Assembly: GCA_027036095.1 (NCBI GenBank)
Contig: JALVTA010000170.1
Span: forward strand, 1-5,403
Source: Thiotrichales bacterium
Lineage (GTDB): Bacteria > Pseudomonadota > Gammaproteobacteria > Thiomicrospirales > Thiomicrospiraceae
Length of the DNA stretch: 5,403 nt
Direction: 5' to 3'
The translations under genes and the position numbers were made by a program. The notes below the pieces were generated by a model. It had not been told where the DNA came from. It saw nothing but the letters and a program-made list of their open reading frames with translations, and did not search any database. Below, piece by piece: positions 1 to 5,049 of this stretch. How positions within the stretch are numbered: position 1 is the first letter of the stretch; each line of letters starts with the position of its first letter.

Positions 1-479
1 TGGAGACTTCCCTGTTTGCACAGGGCATCCGTCCGGCCATCAACGCGGGTCTGTCCGTTTCCCGTGTAGGGGGTGCGGCCCAGACCAAGGTCATCAAGAA
101 GCTGGGTGGCGGTGTGCGTCTGGACCTGGCGCAGTACCGCGAGCTGGCGGCCTTCGCCCAGTTTGCTTCCGACCTGGATGCGGCCACCCGTGCCCAGCTG
201 GAGCGCGGTAAGCGTGTTACCGAGCTGATGAAGCAGCCGCAGTATGCTCCGCTGTCCATCGGTGAGATGGCCGCGTCCCTGTATGCCGCCAACGAAGGTT
301 TCCTGGACGATGTGCCTGTTGAGAAGGTGGGCGAGTTCGAGAAGGCCCTGCACGCTTTCCTGAACAGCAACTACGCCGACCTGATGGCTAAACTCAACGA
401 GACTGGCGACTGGAACGACGAGATCGAAGCGGAACTGCGCAAGGCGATCGAGGAATTCAAGGCCAACGGTGTCTACTAA
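1..479 (+). CDS. atpA: ATP synthase F1 subunit alpha, C-terminal part (5' end outside window)
   Basis: This is the end of the alpha subunit of F1F0 ATP synthase, which alternates with beta in the catalytic hexamer on the cytoplasmic face of the membrane. Codons are read from base 3; bases 1-2 (TG) finish a codon that is Leu in E. coli. The 158 visible residues match the E. coli C-terminus closely: ETSLFAQGIRPAINAG, then SVSRVGGAAQTK, then LAQYRELAAFAQFASDLD. The arginine of SVSRVGG (codon 63-65) is the family's alpha arginine finger (E. coli R376), which reaches into the beta catalytic site. The remainder is the helical C-terminal domain, ending ...FKANGVY with TAA at 477-479. A full alpha is about 513 residues, so roughly the last 30 percent is present. 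A GTG at 114 is an internal valine, not a start. atpG begins 12 bases downstream. Confidence 0.97.
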   Translation, partial: ETSLFAQGIRPAINAGLSVSRVGGAAQTKVIKKLGGGVRLDLAQYRELAAFAQFASDLDAATRAQLERGKRVTELMKQPQYAPLSIGEMAASLYAANEGFLDDVPVEKVGEFEKALHAFLNSNYADLMAKLNETGDWNDEIEAELRKAIEEFKANGVY

Positions 480-491
480 GAGGGTTTAGCC

Positions 492-1364
492 ATGGCAGGT
501 GCAAGCAAGGAAATCCGGGGTAAGATCAATTCGATCAAGAATACCCAGAAGATCACCAAAGCCATGGAGATGGTGGCGGCGGCCAAGATGCGTCGTGCAC
601 AGACGCGCATGGAGGCTACCCGCCCCTATGTGGACAAGCTCAAGCGCGTGCTGGGCCATGTGGCCAGTGCGCACCCTGAGTATAAGCACCCCTATACCCA
701 GGCAAGTGAGGAGAAGAAGATCGGCCTGCTGGTGATCTCTTCCGATCGCGGCTTGTGTGGTGGTCTGAACAACAACCTCTTCCGTAGATGCATCCAGCAG
801 ATCAAGGCCTGGCAGGAAGGTGGCGCCGAAGTGAAGCTGGCGCTGATCGGCCGCAAGGCGGAGACCTTCTTCAAGCATGTGGGCGGCGATGTGGTCGCCT
901 CCGCAGTGGATCTGGGCGACGCCCCTCATCTTGAGGACCTGCTCGGATCCATTCGCGTGATGCTTGACATGCTCGACAACGGTGAGCTGGACGCGCTTTA
1001 CATCGCGTCCAACGAATTCGTCAACACCATGACGCAGAAGCCGAAGATCGAGCAGCTGGTTCCGGCACAGCCTGCCGAGGCCACCGAGAAGAAGCCGGTC
1101 TACTGGGACTACATCTACGAGCCCGATGCCAAGACCGCACTGGATATGCTGATGAAGCGCTATATCGAAGGTCTGGTCTACGGCGCTGTCGTGGAAAACG
1201 CGGCCTGCGAGCAGTCCGCCCGCATGATCGCCATGAAGAATGCGACCGACAACGCCGGCAAGATCATCAAGGAGCTGCAGCTGGCCTACAACAAGGCCCG
1301 TCAGGCTGCCATCACTCAGGAGATCTCCGAGATCGTATCCGGTGCTGCGGCGATTGAAGGCTGA
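492..1364 (+). CDS. atpG: ATP synthase F1 subunit gamma
   Basis: Gamma is the central rotor shaft, a coiled coil of its N- and C-terminal helices that turns inside the alpha3beta3 ring and joins it to the c-ring. The protein has 290 residues, close to the 287 of E. coli. The N-terminal helix starts MAGASKEIRGKINSIKNTQK and continues into ITKAMEMVAAAKMRRAQ (residues 21-37). The central Rossmann-like domain carries the signature SSDRGLCGGLN at 83-93. WDYIYEPD lies at 205-212. The C-terminal helix includes ENAACEQSARMIAMKNATDN (235-254), then KELQLAYNKARQAAITQE and the conserved end IVSGAAA. The ATG at 492 is supported by GAGGG at 480-484, seven bases upstream, and by the canonical N-terminus. 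It lies 12 bases after atpA and 28 before atpD, in the same operon. Cys100 and the Cys in ENAACEQ are the only mildly unusual residues noticed. Confidence 0.98.
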   Translation: MAGASKEIRGKINSIKNTQKITKAMEMVAAAKMRRAQTRMEATRPYVDKLKRVLGHVASAHPEYKHPYTQASEEKKIGLLVISSDRGLCGGLNNNLFRRCIQQIKAWQEGGAEVKLALIGRKAETFFKHVGGDVVASAVDLGDAPHLEDLLGSIRVMLDMLDNGELDALYIASNEFVNTMTQKPKIEQLVPAQPAEATEKKPVYWDYIYEPDAKTALDMLMKRYIEGLVYGAVVENAACEQSARMIAMKNATDNAGKIIKELQLAYNKARQAAITQEISEIVSGAAAIEG

Positions 1365-1392
1365 GGTTAGGAACTAACAAAGGTATACAGTC

Positions 1393-2778
1393 ATGAGTGG
1401 AAAAATCGTACAAATCATCGGGCCGGTTATCGACGTGGAATTCCACGACGACAAGCTGCCCAACATCTATGACGCTCTGGTGGTGGATGAAGCCAATCTG
1501 ACGCTGGAAGTGCAGCAGCAGATCGGTGACAAGACCGTACGTGCCATTGCGCTGGGTCCGTCCGACGGTCTCAAGCGCGGCATGTCCGTCACCAACACCG
1601 GTGAGCCCATCTCCGTACCCGTGGGCAAGGCCACGCTGGGCCGTATCTTCGACGTACTGGGCAACCCCATCGACCACGCCGGTCCGGTGGAAGCCGAGGA
1701 GAAGTGGGTCATTCACCGCAAGGCGCCCGCGTTTGACGAACTGGCTCCGGCGACCGAGCTGCTGGAAACCGGCGTCAAGGTCATCGACTTGGTATGCCCC
1801 TTCGCCAAGGGCGGTAAGGTCGGCCTGTTCGGCGGTGCCGGTGTGGGCAAGACCGTAAACATGATGGAGCTGATCCGCAACATCGCCATCGAGCACAGCG
1901 GCTATTCCGTCTTCACCGGTGTGGGTGAGCGTACCCGTGAGGGTAACGACTTCTACCACGAGATGCAGGAATCCAACGTTCTGGACAAGGTGGCGCTGGT
2001 TTACGGCCAGATGAACGAGCCGCCGGGCAACCGTCTGCGTGTCGCCCTGACCGGTCTGACCATGGCGGAGTACTTCCGTGATGAAGGCCGCGACGTGCTG
2101 CTGTTCATCGACAATATCTACCGCTACACCCTGGCAGGTACCGAGGTATCCGCCCTGCTGGGCCGCATGCCTTCTGCGGTAGGTTACCAGCCCAACCTGG
2201 CTGAAGAGATGGGTATGGTGCAGGAGCGCATTACCTCCACCAAGAAGGGCTCCATCACTTCCGTTCAGGCGGTGTACGTTCCGGCGGACGACTTGACCGA
2301 CCCGTCTCCGGCCACCACCTTCGCCCACCTGGACGCGACAGTGGTTCTGAACCGTGCCATCGCCGAGATGGGTATCTACCCGGCCATCGATCCGCTGGAT
2401 TCCACCTCCCGTCAGCTGGATCCGCAGGTGGTCGGTCAGGAGCACTATGAGATCGCCCGTGAGGTGCAACGCACCCTGCAGCGCTACAAGGAGCTGCGTG
2501 ACATCATCGCCATTCTGGGCATGGACGAGCTGTCCGAGGAAGACCGTCTGACCGTGGCGCGTGCCCGTAAGATTCAGCGCTTCCTGTCCCAGCCCTATCA
2601 CGTGGCCGAGGTATTCACCGGTCAGCCCGGTGTGTATGTACCGCTGAAGGAAACGCTGCGCGGCTTCAAGATGATCCTCTCCGGCGAGCTGGACGATCTG
2701 CCCGAGCAGGCGTTCCTGTACGTCGGTGGCATTGACGAGGCGATCGAGAAAGGGCAGAAGCTCAAAGAAAAGGGGTAA
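1393..2778 (+). CDS. atpD: ATP synthase F1 subunit beta (catalytic)
   Basis: Beta makes ATP from ADP and phosphate at the F1 catalytic sites. It has 461 residues, the usual bacterial length. The N-terminal beta-barrel starts MSGKIVQIIGPVIDVEF. The nucleotide-binding domain has the P-loop GGAGVGKT at 147-154 (Lys153, Thr154), GERTREGNDF with Glu179 and Arg180 (equivalent to E. coli E181 and R182), and Walker B LLFID ending at Asp240, followed by Arg244. ALLGRMPSAVGYQP is at 254-267. Tyr329 in GIYPAIDPLDSTSRQLDP corresponds to the adenine-stacking Y331. The C-terminal helical domain carries the DELSEED loop at 378-384, which contacts gamma and epsilon. All key catalytic residues are present. 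The start is supported by AGG at 1381-1383, nine bases upstream. Residue 175 is Thr in VFTGVGER, where E. coli has Ala. The gene sits between atpG and atpC, with a 6-base gap to atpC. Confidence 0.99.
   Translation: MSGKIVQIIGPVIDVEFHDDKLPNIYDALVVDEANLTLEVQQQIGDKTVRAIALGPSDGLKRGMSVTNTGEPISVPVGKATLGRIFDVLGNPIDHAGPVEAEEKWVIHRKAPAFDELAPATELLETGVKVIDLVCPFAKGGKVGLFGGAGVGKTVNMMELIRNIAIEHSGYSVFTGVGERTREGNDFYHEMQESNVLDKVALVYGQMNEPPGNRLRVALTGLTMAEYFRDEGRDVLLFIDNIYRYTLAGTEVSALLGRMPSAVGYQPNLAEEMGMVQERITSTKKGSITSVQAVYVPADDLTDPSPATTFAHLDATVVLNRAIAEMGIYPAIDPLDSTSRQLDPQVVGQEHYEIAREVQRTLQRYKELRDIIAILGMDELSEEDRLTVARARKIQRFLSQPYHVAEVFTGQPGVYVPLKETLRGFKMILSGELDDLPEQAFLYVGGIDEAIEKGQKLKEKG
2770..2775 (+). promoter_or_regulatory. 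Shine-Dalgarno of atpC, inside the end of atpD
   Basis: AAGGGG lies nine bases before the atpC ATG at 2785 and overlaps the last codons of atpD, just before its TAA at 2776-2778. A ribosome finishing atpD would uncover this site, which fits coupled translation of beta and epsilon. The coupling is inferred from the layout. Confidence 0.7.
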
Positions 2779-2784
2779 TCAGTC

Positions 2785-3222
2785 ATGGCAGCAACGATCC
2801 AGGTAGACATCGTTAGCGCGGAACAGCAGCTTTTCTCCGGAAAGGCCAATGAAGTGTTCGCGCTGGCTGCCGAGGGTGAGGTGGGCATTCTGCCTCACCA
2901 CACTCAGTTCCTGTCCACCCTCAAGCCGGGGCTTGTGCGCATCGTAAGCGGTGACGAAGAGGAGCACTTCTTCGTCGCCGGCGGTGTGCTGGAGGTTCAG
3001 CCGGAAGTGGTCACCATTCTGGCGGACTCTGCCCTGCGCGCCGAGGATCTGGACGAAGCCCGTGCGCTTGAGGCCAAGCAGCGCGCCGAGGAAGCCATGC
3101 AGAAGGCGCAGTCTGAAATCGACTTCGCCAAGGCGGAATCGGAGCTGGCCGAGGCCGTTGCACAGCTGGAAGCCATTACCAAGCTGCGCGAGCGTCTGAG
3201 CAAGCAGGGACTGACGCACTGA
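2785..3222 (+). CDS. atpC: ATP synthase F1 subunit epsilon
   Basis: Epsilon sits at the foot of the central stalk, joins gamma to the c-ring, and in bacteria can inhibit ATP hydrolysis through its C-terminal helices. The product has 145 residues, slightly longer than the 139 of E. coli. The N-terminal beta-sandwich (about 1-85) starts MAATIQVDIVSAEQQLFSG and includes GEVGILPHHTQFLSTLKPG (31-49) and FFVAGGVLEVQPEVVTILAD (62-81). From about 86 a charged, alanine-rich helical domain follows (AEDLDEARALEAKQRAEEAM, then the KLRERLSKQGLTH tail). This is the helical hairpin that can extend up along gamma in the family. Both domains are complete, so the inhibitory arm is present; whether it is used cannot be read from sequence. 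It is the last gene of the atp operon, with a strong terminator 27 bases after its TGA. Confidence 0.97.
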   Translation: MAATIQVDIVSAEQQLFSGKANEVFALAAEGEVGILPHHTQFLSTLKPGLVRIVSGDEEEHFFVAGGVLEVQPEVVTILADSALRAEDLDEARALEAKQRAEEAMQKAQSEIDFAKAESELAEAVAQLEAITKLRERLSKQGLTH

Positions 3223-3248
3223 TTCCCCAAGGGATCGACAGCCTTGAG

Positions 3249-3272
3249 AAAAGCGCCTTCGGGCGCTTTTTT
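3249..3272 (+). terminator. Strong intrinsic terminator of the atp operon
   Basis: A perfect GCGCC/GGCGC stem (3253-3257 with 3262-3266) closes a TTCG tetraloop in the stable C(UUCG)G context. It is extended by AAAA (3249-3252) opposite the T-run at 3267-3272. This is a textbook rho-independent terminator 27 bases after the atpC stop. The leading A-run and trailing T-run could also let it work on the opposite strand. Confidence 0.93.
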
Positions 3273-3273
3273 C

Positions 3274-3296
3274 GTATGAAGCCGTCATACTTTTTT
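3274..3296 (+). terminator. Weak back-up terminator-like hairpin
   Basis: GTATGA (3274-3279) and TCATAC (3285-3290) form a 6-bp AT-rich stem around a 5-base loop, followed directly by six Ts (3291-3296). It lies one base behind the main atp terminator, so it could act as a weak second stop for read-through transcripts. The stem is weak and the T-run may be coincidental. Confidence 0.4.
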
Positions 3297-3309
3297 CAGC
3301 ATTTGCTGA
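3296..3309 (+). repeat. 14-bp palindrome in the atpC-glmU gap
   Basis: TCAGCA and TGCTGA are perfect inverted repeats separated by TT. A symmetrical site next to promoter-like sequence could bind a dimeric regulator, or it may simply be a small hairpin. I recognise no known operator consensus; it does not match the LexA CTGT-N8-ACAG pattern. Confidence 0.35.
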
Positions 3310-3317
3310 TATGAAGC

Positions 3318-3326
3318 TGCTAATCT
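3318..3326 (+). promoter_or_regulatory. Possible extended -10 element in the gap
   Basis: TGCTAATCT has the TGn extended -10 arrangement with a weak hexamer (TAATCT, 3 of 6 matches to TATAAT). No good -35 lies 15-19 bases upstream. If used, transcription would start near 3333, ahead of the third hairpin terminator at 3366-3391. This is a weak call; a second candidate, TGATATGAA at 3307-3315, is about as good. Confidence 0.18.
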
Positions 3327-3365
3327 GAAACCGTCTCCGAATGGAGGCATCATGCTGTATTTGTT

Positions 3366-3391
3366 GAGGCGCCGGAGGGCGCCTCTTTTTT
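3366..3391 (+). terminator. Strong intrinsic terminator just upstream of glmU
   Basis: GAGGCGCC (3366-3373) and GGCGCCTC (3378-3385) form a perfect 8-bp GC-rich stem around a GGAG loop, followed by six Ts (3386-3391). By structure it is at least as convincing as the atp terminator, yet it stands 75 bases further on and only 42 bases before the glmU ATG. Either it is a last barrier to atp read-through, with glmU using a promoter behind it, or it is an attenuator in a glmU leader, or it ends a short RNA. On the opposite strand the matching T-run is missing, so it acts only in the + direction. Confidence 0.85.
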
Positions 3392-3398
3392 ATGGCGC

Positions 3399-3404
3399 TA
3401 AAAT
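3399..3404 (+). promoter_or_regulatory. Possible -10 box for glmU
   Basis: TAAAAT matches TATAAT at five of six positions and stands 29 bases before the glmU ATG, which would give a leader of about 23 bases. The region where a -35 should lie is inside the GC-rich terminator stem and does not resemble TTGACA. It is attractive because it lies just past the terminator at 3366-3391, but the missing -35 keeps confidence low. Confidence 0.3.
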
Positions 3405-3421
3405 ATGGGCGTTTTCACTTC

Positions 3422-3426
3422 GGAGG
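3422..3426 (+). promoter_or_regulatory. Shine-Dalgarno that fixes the glmU start
   Basis: GGAGG stands seven bases before the ATG at 3434, the ideal spacing. The in-frame ATG at 3392 has no comparable site, and the out-of-frame ATG at 3427 is only one base behind GGAGG. This supports MLKAIVLAAGKG as the true N-terminus. Confidence 0.9.
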
Positions 3427-3433
3427 ATGTCCC

Positions 3434-4795
3434 ATGCTCAAGGCAATCGTGCTGGCGGCCGGCAAGGGTACGCGCATGAAATCCCGTCTGCCCAAGGTGC
3501 TGCAGCCGCTGGCGGGCCGACCCATGCTCACCTATGTGCTGGAGGCGGCCGAGGCGGTCCCTGTGGATGAGACCCTTGTGGTGATTGGCCATGGTGCGGA
3601 CCAGGTTCGTCAGGCCATTAAGGCCCCGGTCACCTGGGTTGAGCAGTCCGAGCAGCACGGGACGGGTCACGCCGTGGCTCAGACGCTGGGGCATCTGGCC
3701 GATGAGGATGTGGCCCTGATTCTCTATGGCGATGTGCCTCTCGTAAGGGCCGAAACCCTGCGGGACCTCGTCCGGCTGGTGGATGAGGCGCACCCGCTGG
3801 CACTGCTGACGGTTACATTGGAGGACCCCACCGGATATGGACGCATTGTGCGCGACCGGCATCATCAGGTGGTGCGCATTGTTGAGCATAAGGATGCTAC
3901 GCCCGAAGAACTGGCCATCCGTGAAGTGAATACCGGCATGATGGCCGTGCGCGGTGCGCAGTTGAAGCAGTGGATTGAGCGGCTGGACAGCAACAACGCC
4001 CAGGGTGAGTACTACCTGACGGATATTGTCGGCTTCTGCGTGGCGGACGGATTCGAGATTCACACAGCCACCACGGACGATCCTCTGGAAACGCTGGGTG
4101 TGAACGACAGGCTGCAGCTGGCGGCGTTGGAGCGTGCCTTTCAGCGCCGGCAGGTAGAACGGCTGATGCGCGATGGGGTGACGGTGATCGATCCCGCTCG
4201 GGTGGACATTCGCGGTGTGGTGACGGCGGGTCAGGATGTGACGCTGGATGTGGGCGTGATTCTGGAAGGCTCCGTGCATCTTGGAGATGGTGTTACGGTA
4301 GGTGCCTACAGCGTACTGAAGAATGTGGTGGTGGAGTCGGACAGTGAAATCCGTCCATTCACCCATGCAGAAGGGGTACGCATCGGCAAGAACTGTCAGA
4401 TCGGCCCCTATGCCCGTCTGCGCCCCGGCACGGAGCTGGCCGAGCAGGTACGCGTGGGCAACTTCGTGGAGATCAAGAATGCGCAGGTGGCCGCAGGCAG
4501 TAAGATCAACCATCTGGCCTATGTGGGCGATGCCACCGTTGGCCGCGAGGTGAACATCGGTGCCGGGGTGATCACCTGCAATTACGATGGCGCCAACAAG
4601 CACCGCACCGTCATCGGAGATAACGCCTTCATCGGCTCGGACACCCAGTTGGTGGCGCCGGTGGAGGTGGGTGCCGGGGCCACCATTGGTGCCGGCTCAA
4701 CAATCACGAAAGACGCACCAGCCGGTGAGCTGACCCTGTCGCGGGCGAAACAGGTGACCATCAAGGGCTGGCAACGGCCCCGCAAGGACAATTGA
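3434..4795 (+). CDS. glmU: Bifunctional GlmU: glucosamine-1-phosphate acetyltransferase / UDP-GlcNAc pyrophosphorylase
   Basis: GlmU acetylates glucosamine-1-phosphate with acetyl-CoA, then couples the product to UTP, giving UDP-GlcNAc for peptidoglycan and lipopolysaccharide. It is cytosolic and a trimer in known cases. The length is 453 residues (E. coli 456). The N-terminal pyrophosphorylase domain (about 1-225) has LAAGKGTRM (7-15), Lys21, Gln71, GTGHA at 76-80, YGD with metal ligand Asp100, Gly136, Glu151, Asn166 and second metal ligand Asn224. After a linker helix, the left-handed beta-helix acetyltransferase (about 248-453) shows hexapeptide repeats and the family residues Arg330, Lys348, catalytic His360, Tyr363, Asn374, Lys389, Ser402, Ala420 and Arg437. 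Every E. coli active-site residue I checked is conserved, so both activities are expected. An in-frame ATG at 3392 would add 14 residues, but the Shine-Dalgarno and family N-terminus favour 3434. The stop TGA (4793-4795) overlaps the next gene by one base. Confidence 0.98.
   Translation: MLKAIVLAAGKGTRMKSRLPKVLQPLAGRPMLTYVLEAAEAVPVDETLVVIGHGADQVRQAIKAPVTWVEQSEQHGTGHAVAQTLGHLADEDVALILYGDVPLVRAETLRDLVRLVDEAHPLALLTVTLEDPTGYGRIVRDRHHQVVRIVEHKDATPEELAIREVNTGMMAVRGAQLKQWIERLDSNNAQGEYYLTDIVGFCVADGFEIHTATTDDPLETLGVNDRLQLAALERAFQRRQVERLMRDGVTVIDPARVDIRGVVTAGQDVTLDVGVILEGSVHLGDGVTVGAYSVLKNVVVESDSEIRPFTHAEGVRIGKNCQIGPYARLRPGTELAEQVRVGNFVEIKNAQVAAGSKINHLAYVGDATVGREVNIGAGVITCNYDGANKHRTVIGDNAFIGSDTQLVAPVEVGAGATIGAGSTITKDAPAGELTLSRAKQVTIKGWQRPRKDN
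4784..4788 (+). promoter_or_regulatory. Shine-Dalgarno of the small gene, inside the end of glmU
   Basis: AAGGA lies within the last codons of glmU, six bases before the ATG at 4795. It favours that ATG over the TTG at 4792, and it supports the small reading frame being a translated gene. Confidence 0.65.
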
Positions 4796-5049
4796 TGGAA
4801 AGTGCTCTGACGGCCTCGCAGTTTGACTGCCTGCAGCGGGTGCTTCAGCAGTCGGGCTGGCATCTGGTTGCCACCGACGGGGGACAGAATAACTTTGTCG
4901 GCTGGGAGGCGCACCTGCGCTACGAAAAAGACGGCGCCATACTGACCCTGATTCAGGGCGAACGGGCCGGACAAGCCTATTATGACTATGAAGCCAACCC
5001 CAAAGCGTTGATGCAGCTGCAGCCGCTGCTTGCACAATGTCCTCCATGA
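4795..5049 (+). CDS. Hypothetical 84-residue soluble protein between glmU and ubiA
   Basis: I do not recognise this family. The 84-residue product begins MESALTASQFDCLQRVLQQS, probably one amphipathic helix. Residues 21-65 look like beta-strands with turns (GWHLVATDGGQNNFVGW, then AHLRYEKDGAILTLIQG, then AYYDYEA), and a short helix ALMQLQPLLAQ lies near the end. It is aromatic-rich (Trp22, Trp38, Tyr43, Tyr62, Tyr63, Tyr65). It has no signal peptide or membrane segment, and its two cysteines (12 and 82) form no CxxC motif. The case that it is a real gene is its position: a 1-base TGATG overlap with glmU, a good Shine-Dalgarno, and a stop that overlaps the downstream ATG in ATGA. A TTG at 4792 could add one residue. 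At this length it cannot be a full chorismate lyase (UbiC, about 165 residues or more), the usual upstream partner of ubiA. Function unknown. Confidence 0.8.
   Translation: MESALTASQFDCLQRVLQQSGWHLVATDGGQNNFVGWEAHLRYEKDGAILTLIQGERAGQAYYDYEANPKALMQLQPLLAQCPP

Noticed and set aside
114..479. Separate 121-residue gene starting at GTG 114
   Set aside because: The frame is open back to base 3 and the upstream residues match AtpA, so the GTG is an internal valine codon.
486..929. Minus-strand open frame over atpG
   Set aside because: It is an antisense-register shadow of the conserved atpG coding sequence.
1312..2601. Long open frame of 429 codons on the minus strand across atpD
   Set aside because: It is in exact antisense register with atpD. 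Stops there need TTA, CTA or TCA codons in atpD, which a GC-rich gene hardly uses. No homology or start signals were seen.
3221..3236. Small hairpin at the atpC stop (GAT-CCC with GGG-ATC)
   Set aside because: The stem is short, has a bulge and is not followed by a T-run; no evidence for a function.
2779..3288. Minus-strand open frame over atpC and its terminator
   Set aside because: It is in antisense register with atpC and its start lies in the terminator region; no independent support.
3392..3433. Upstream in-frame ATG that would extend GlmU by 14 residues
   Set aside because: It has no Shine-Dalgarno, the extra residues are absent from the family, and GGAGG at 3422-3426 is ideally placed for the ATG at 3434.
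3352..3570. 72-codon plus-strand frame starting in the gap and running into glmU
   Set aside because: Most of it is an out-of-frame reading of glmU and the protein is implausible. Only its first codons matter, as a possible leader over the terminator, and that is noted as a finding.
3398..4603. Long open frame of 401 codons on the minus strand across glmU
   Set aside because: It is in the same antisense register as glmU and is explained by the same codon bias; the predicted protein resembles nothing known.
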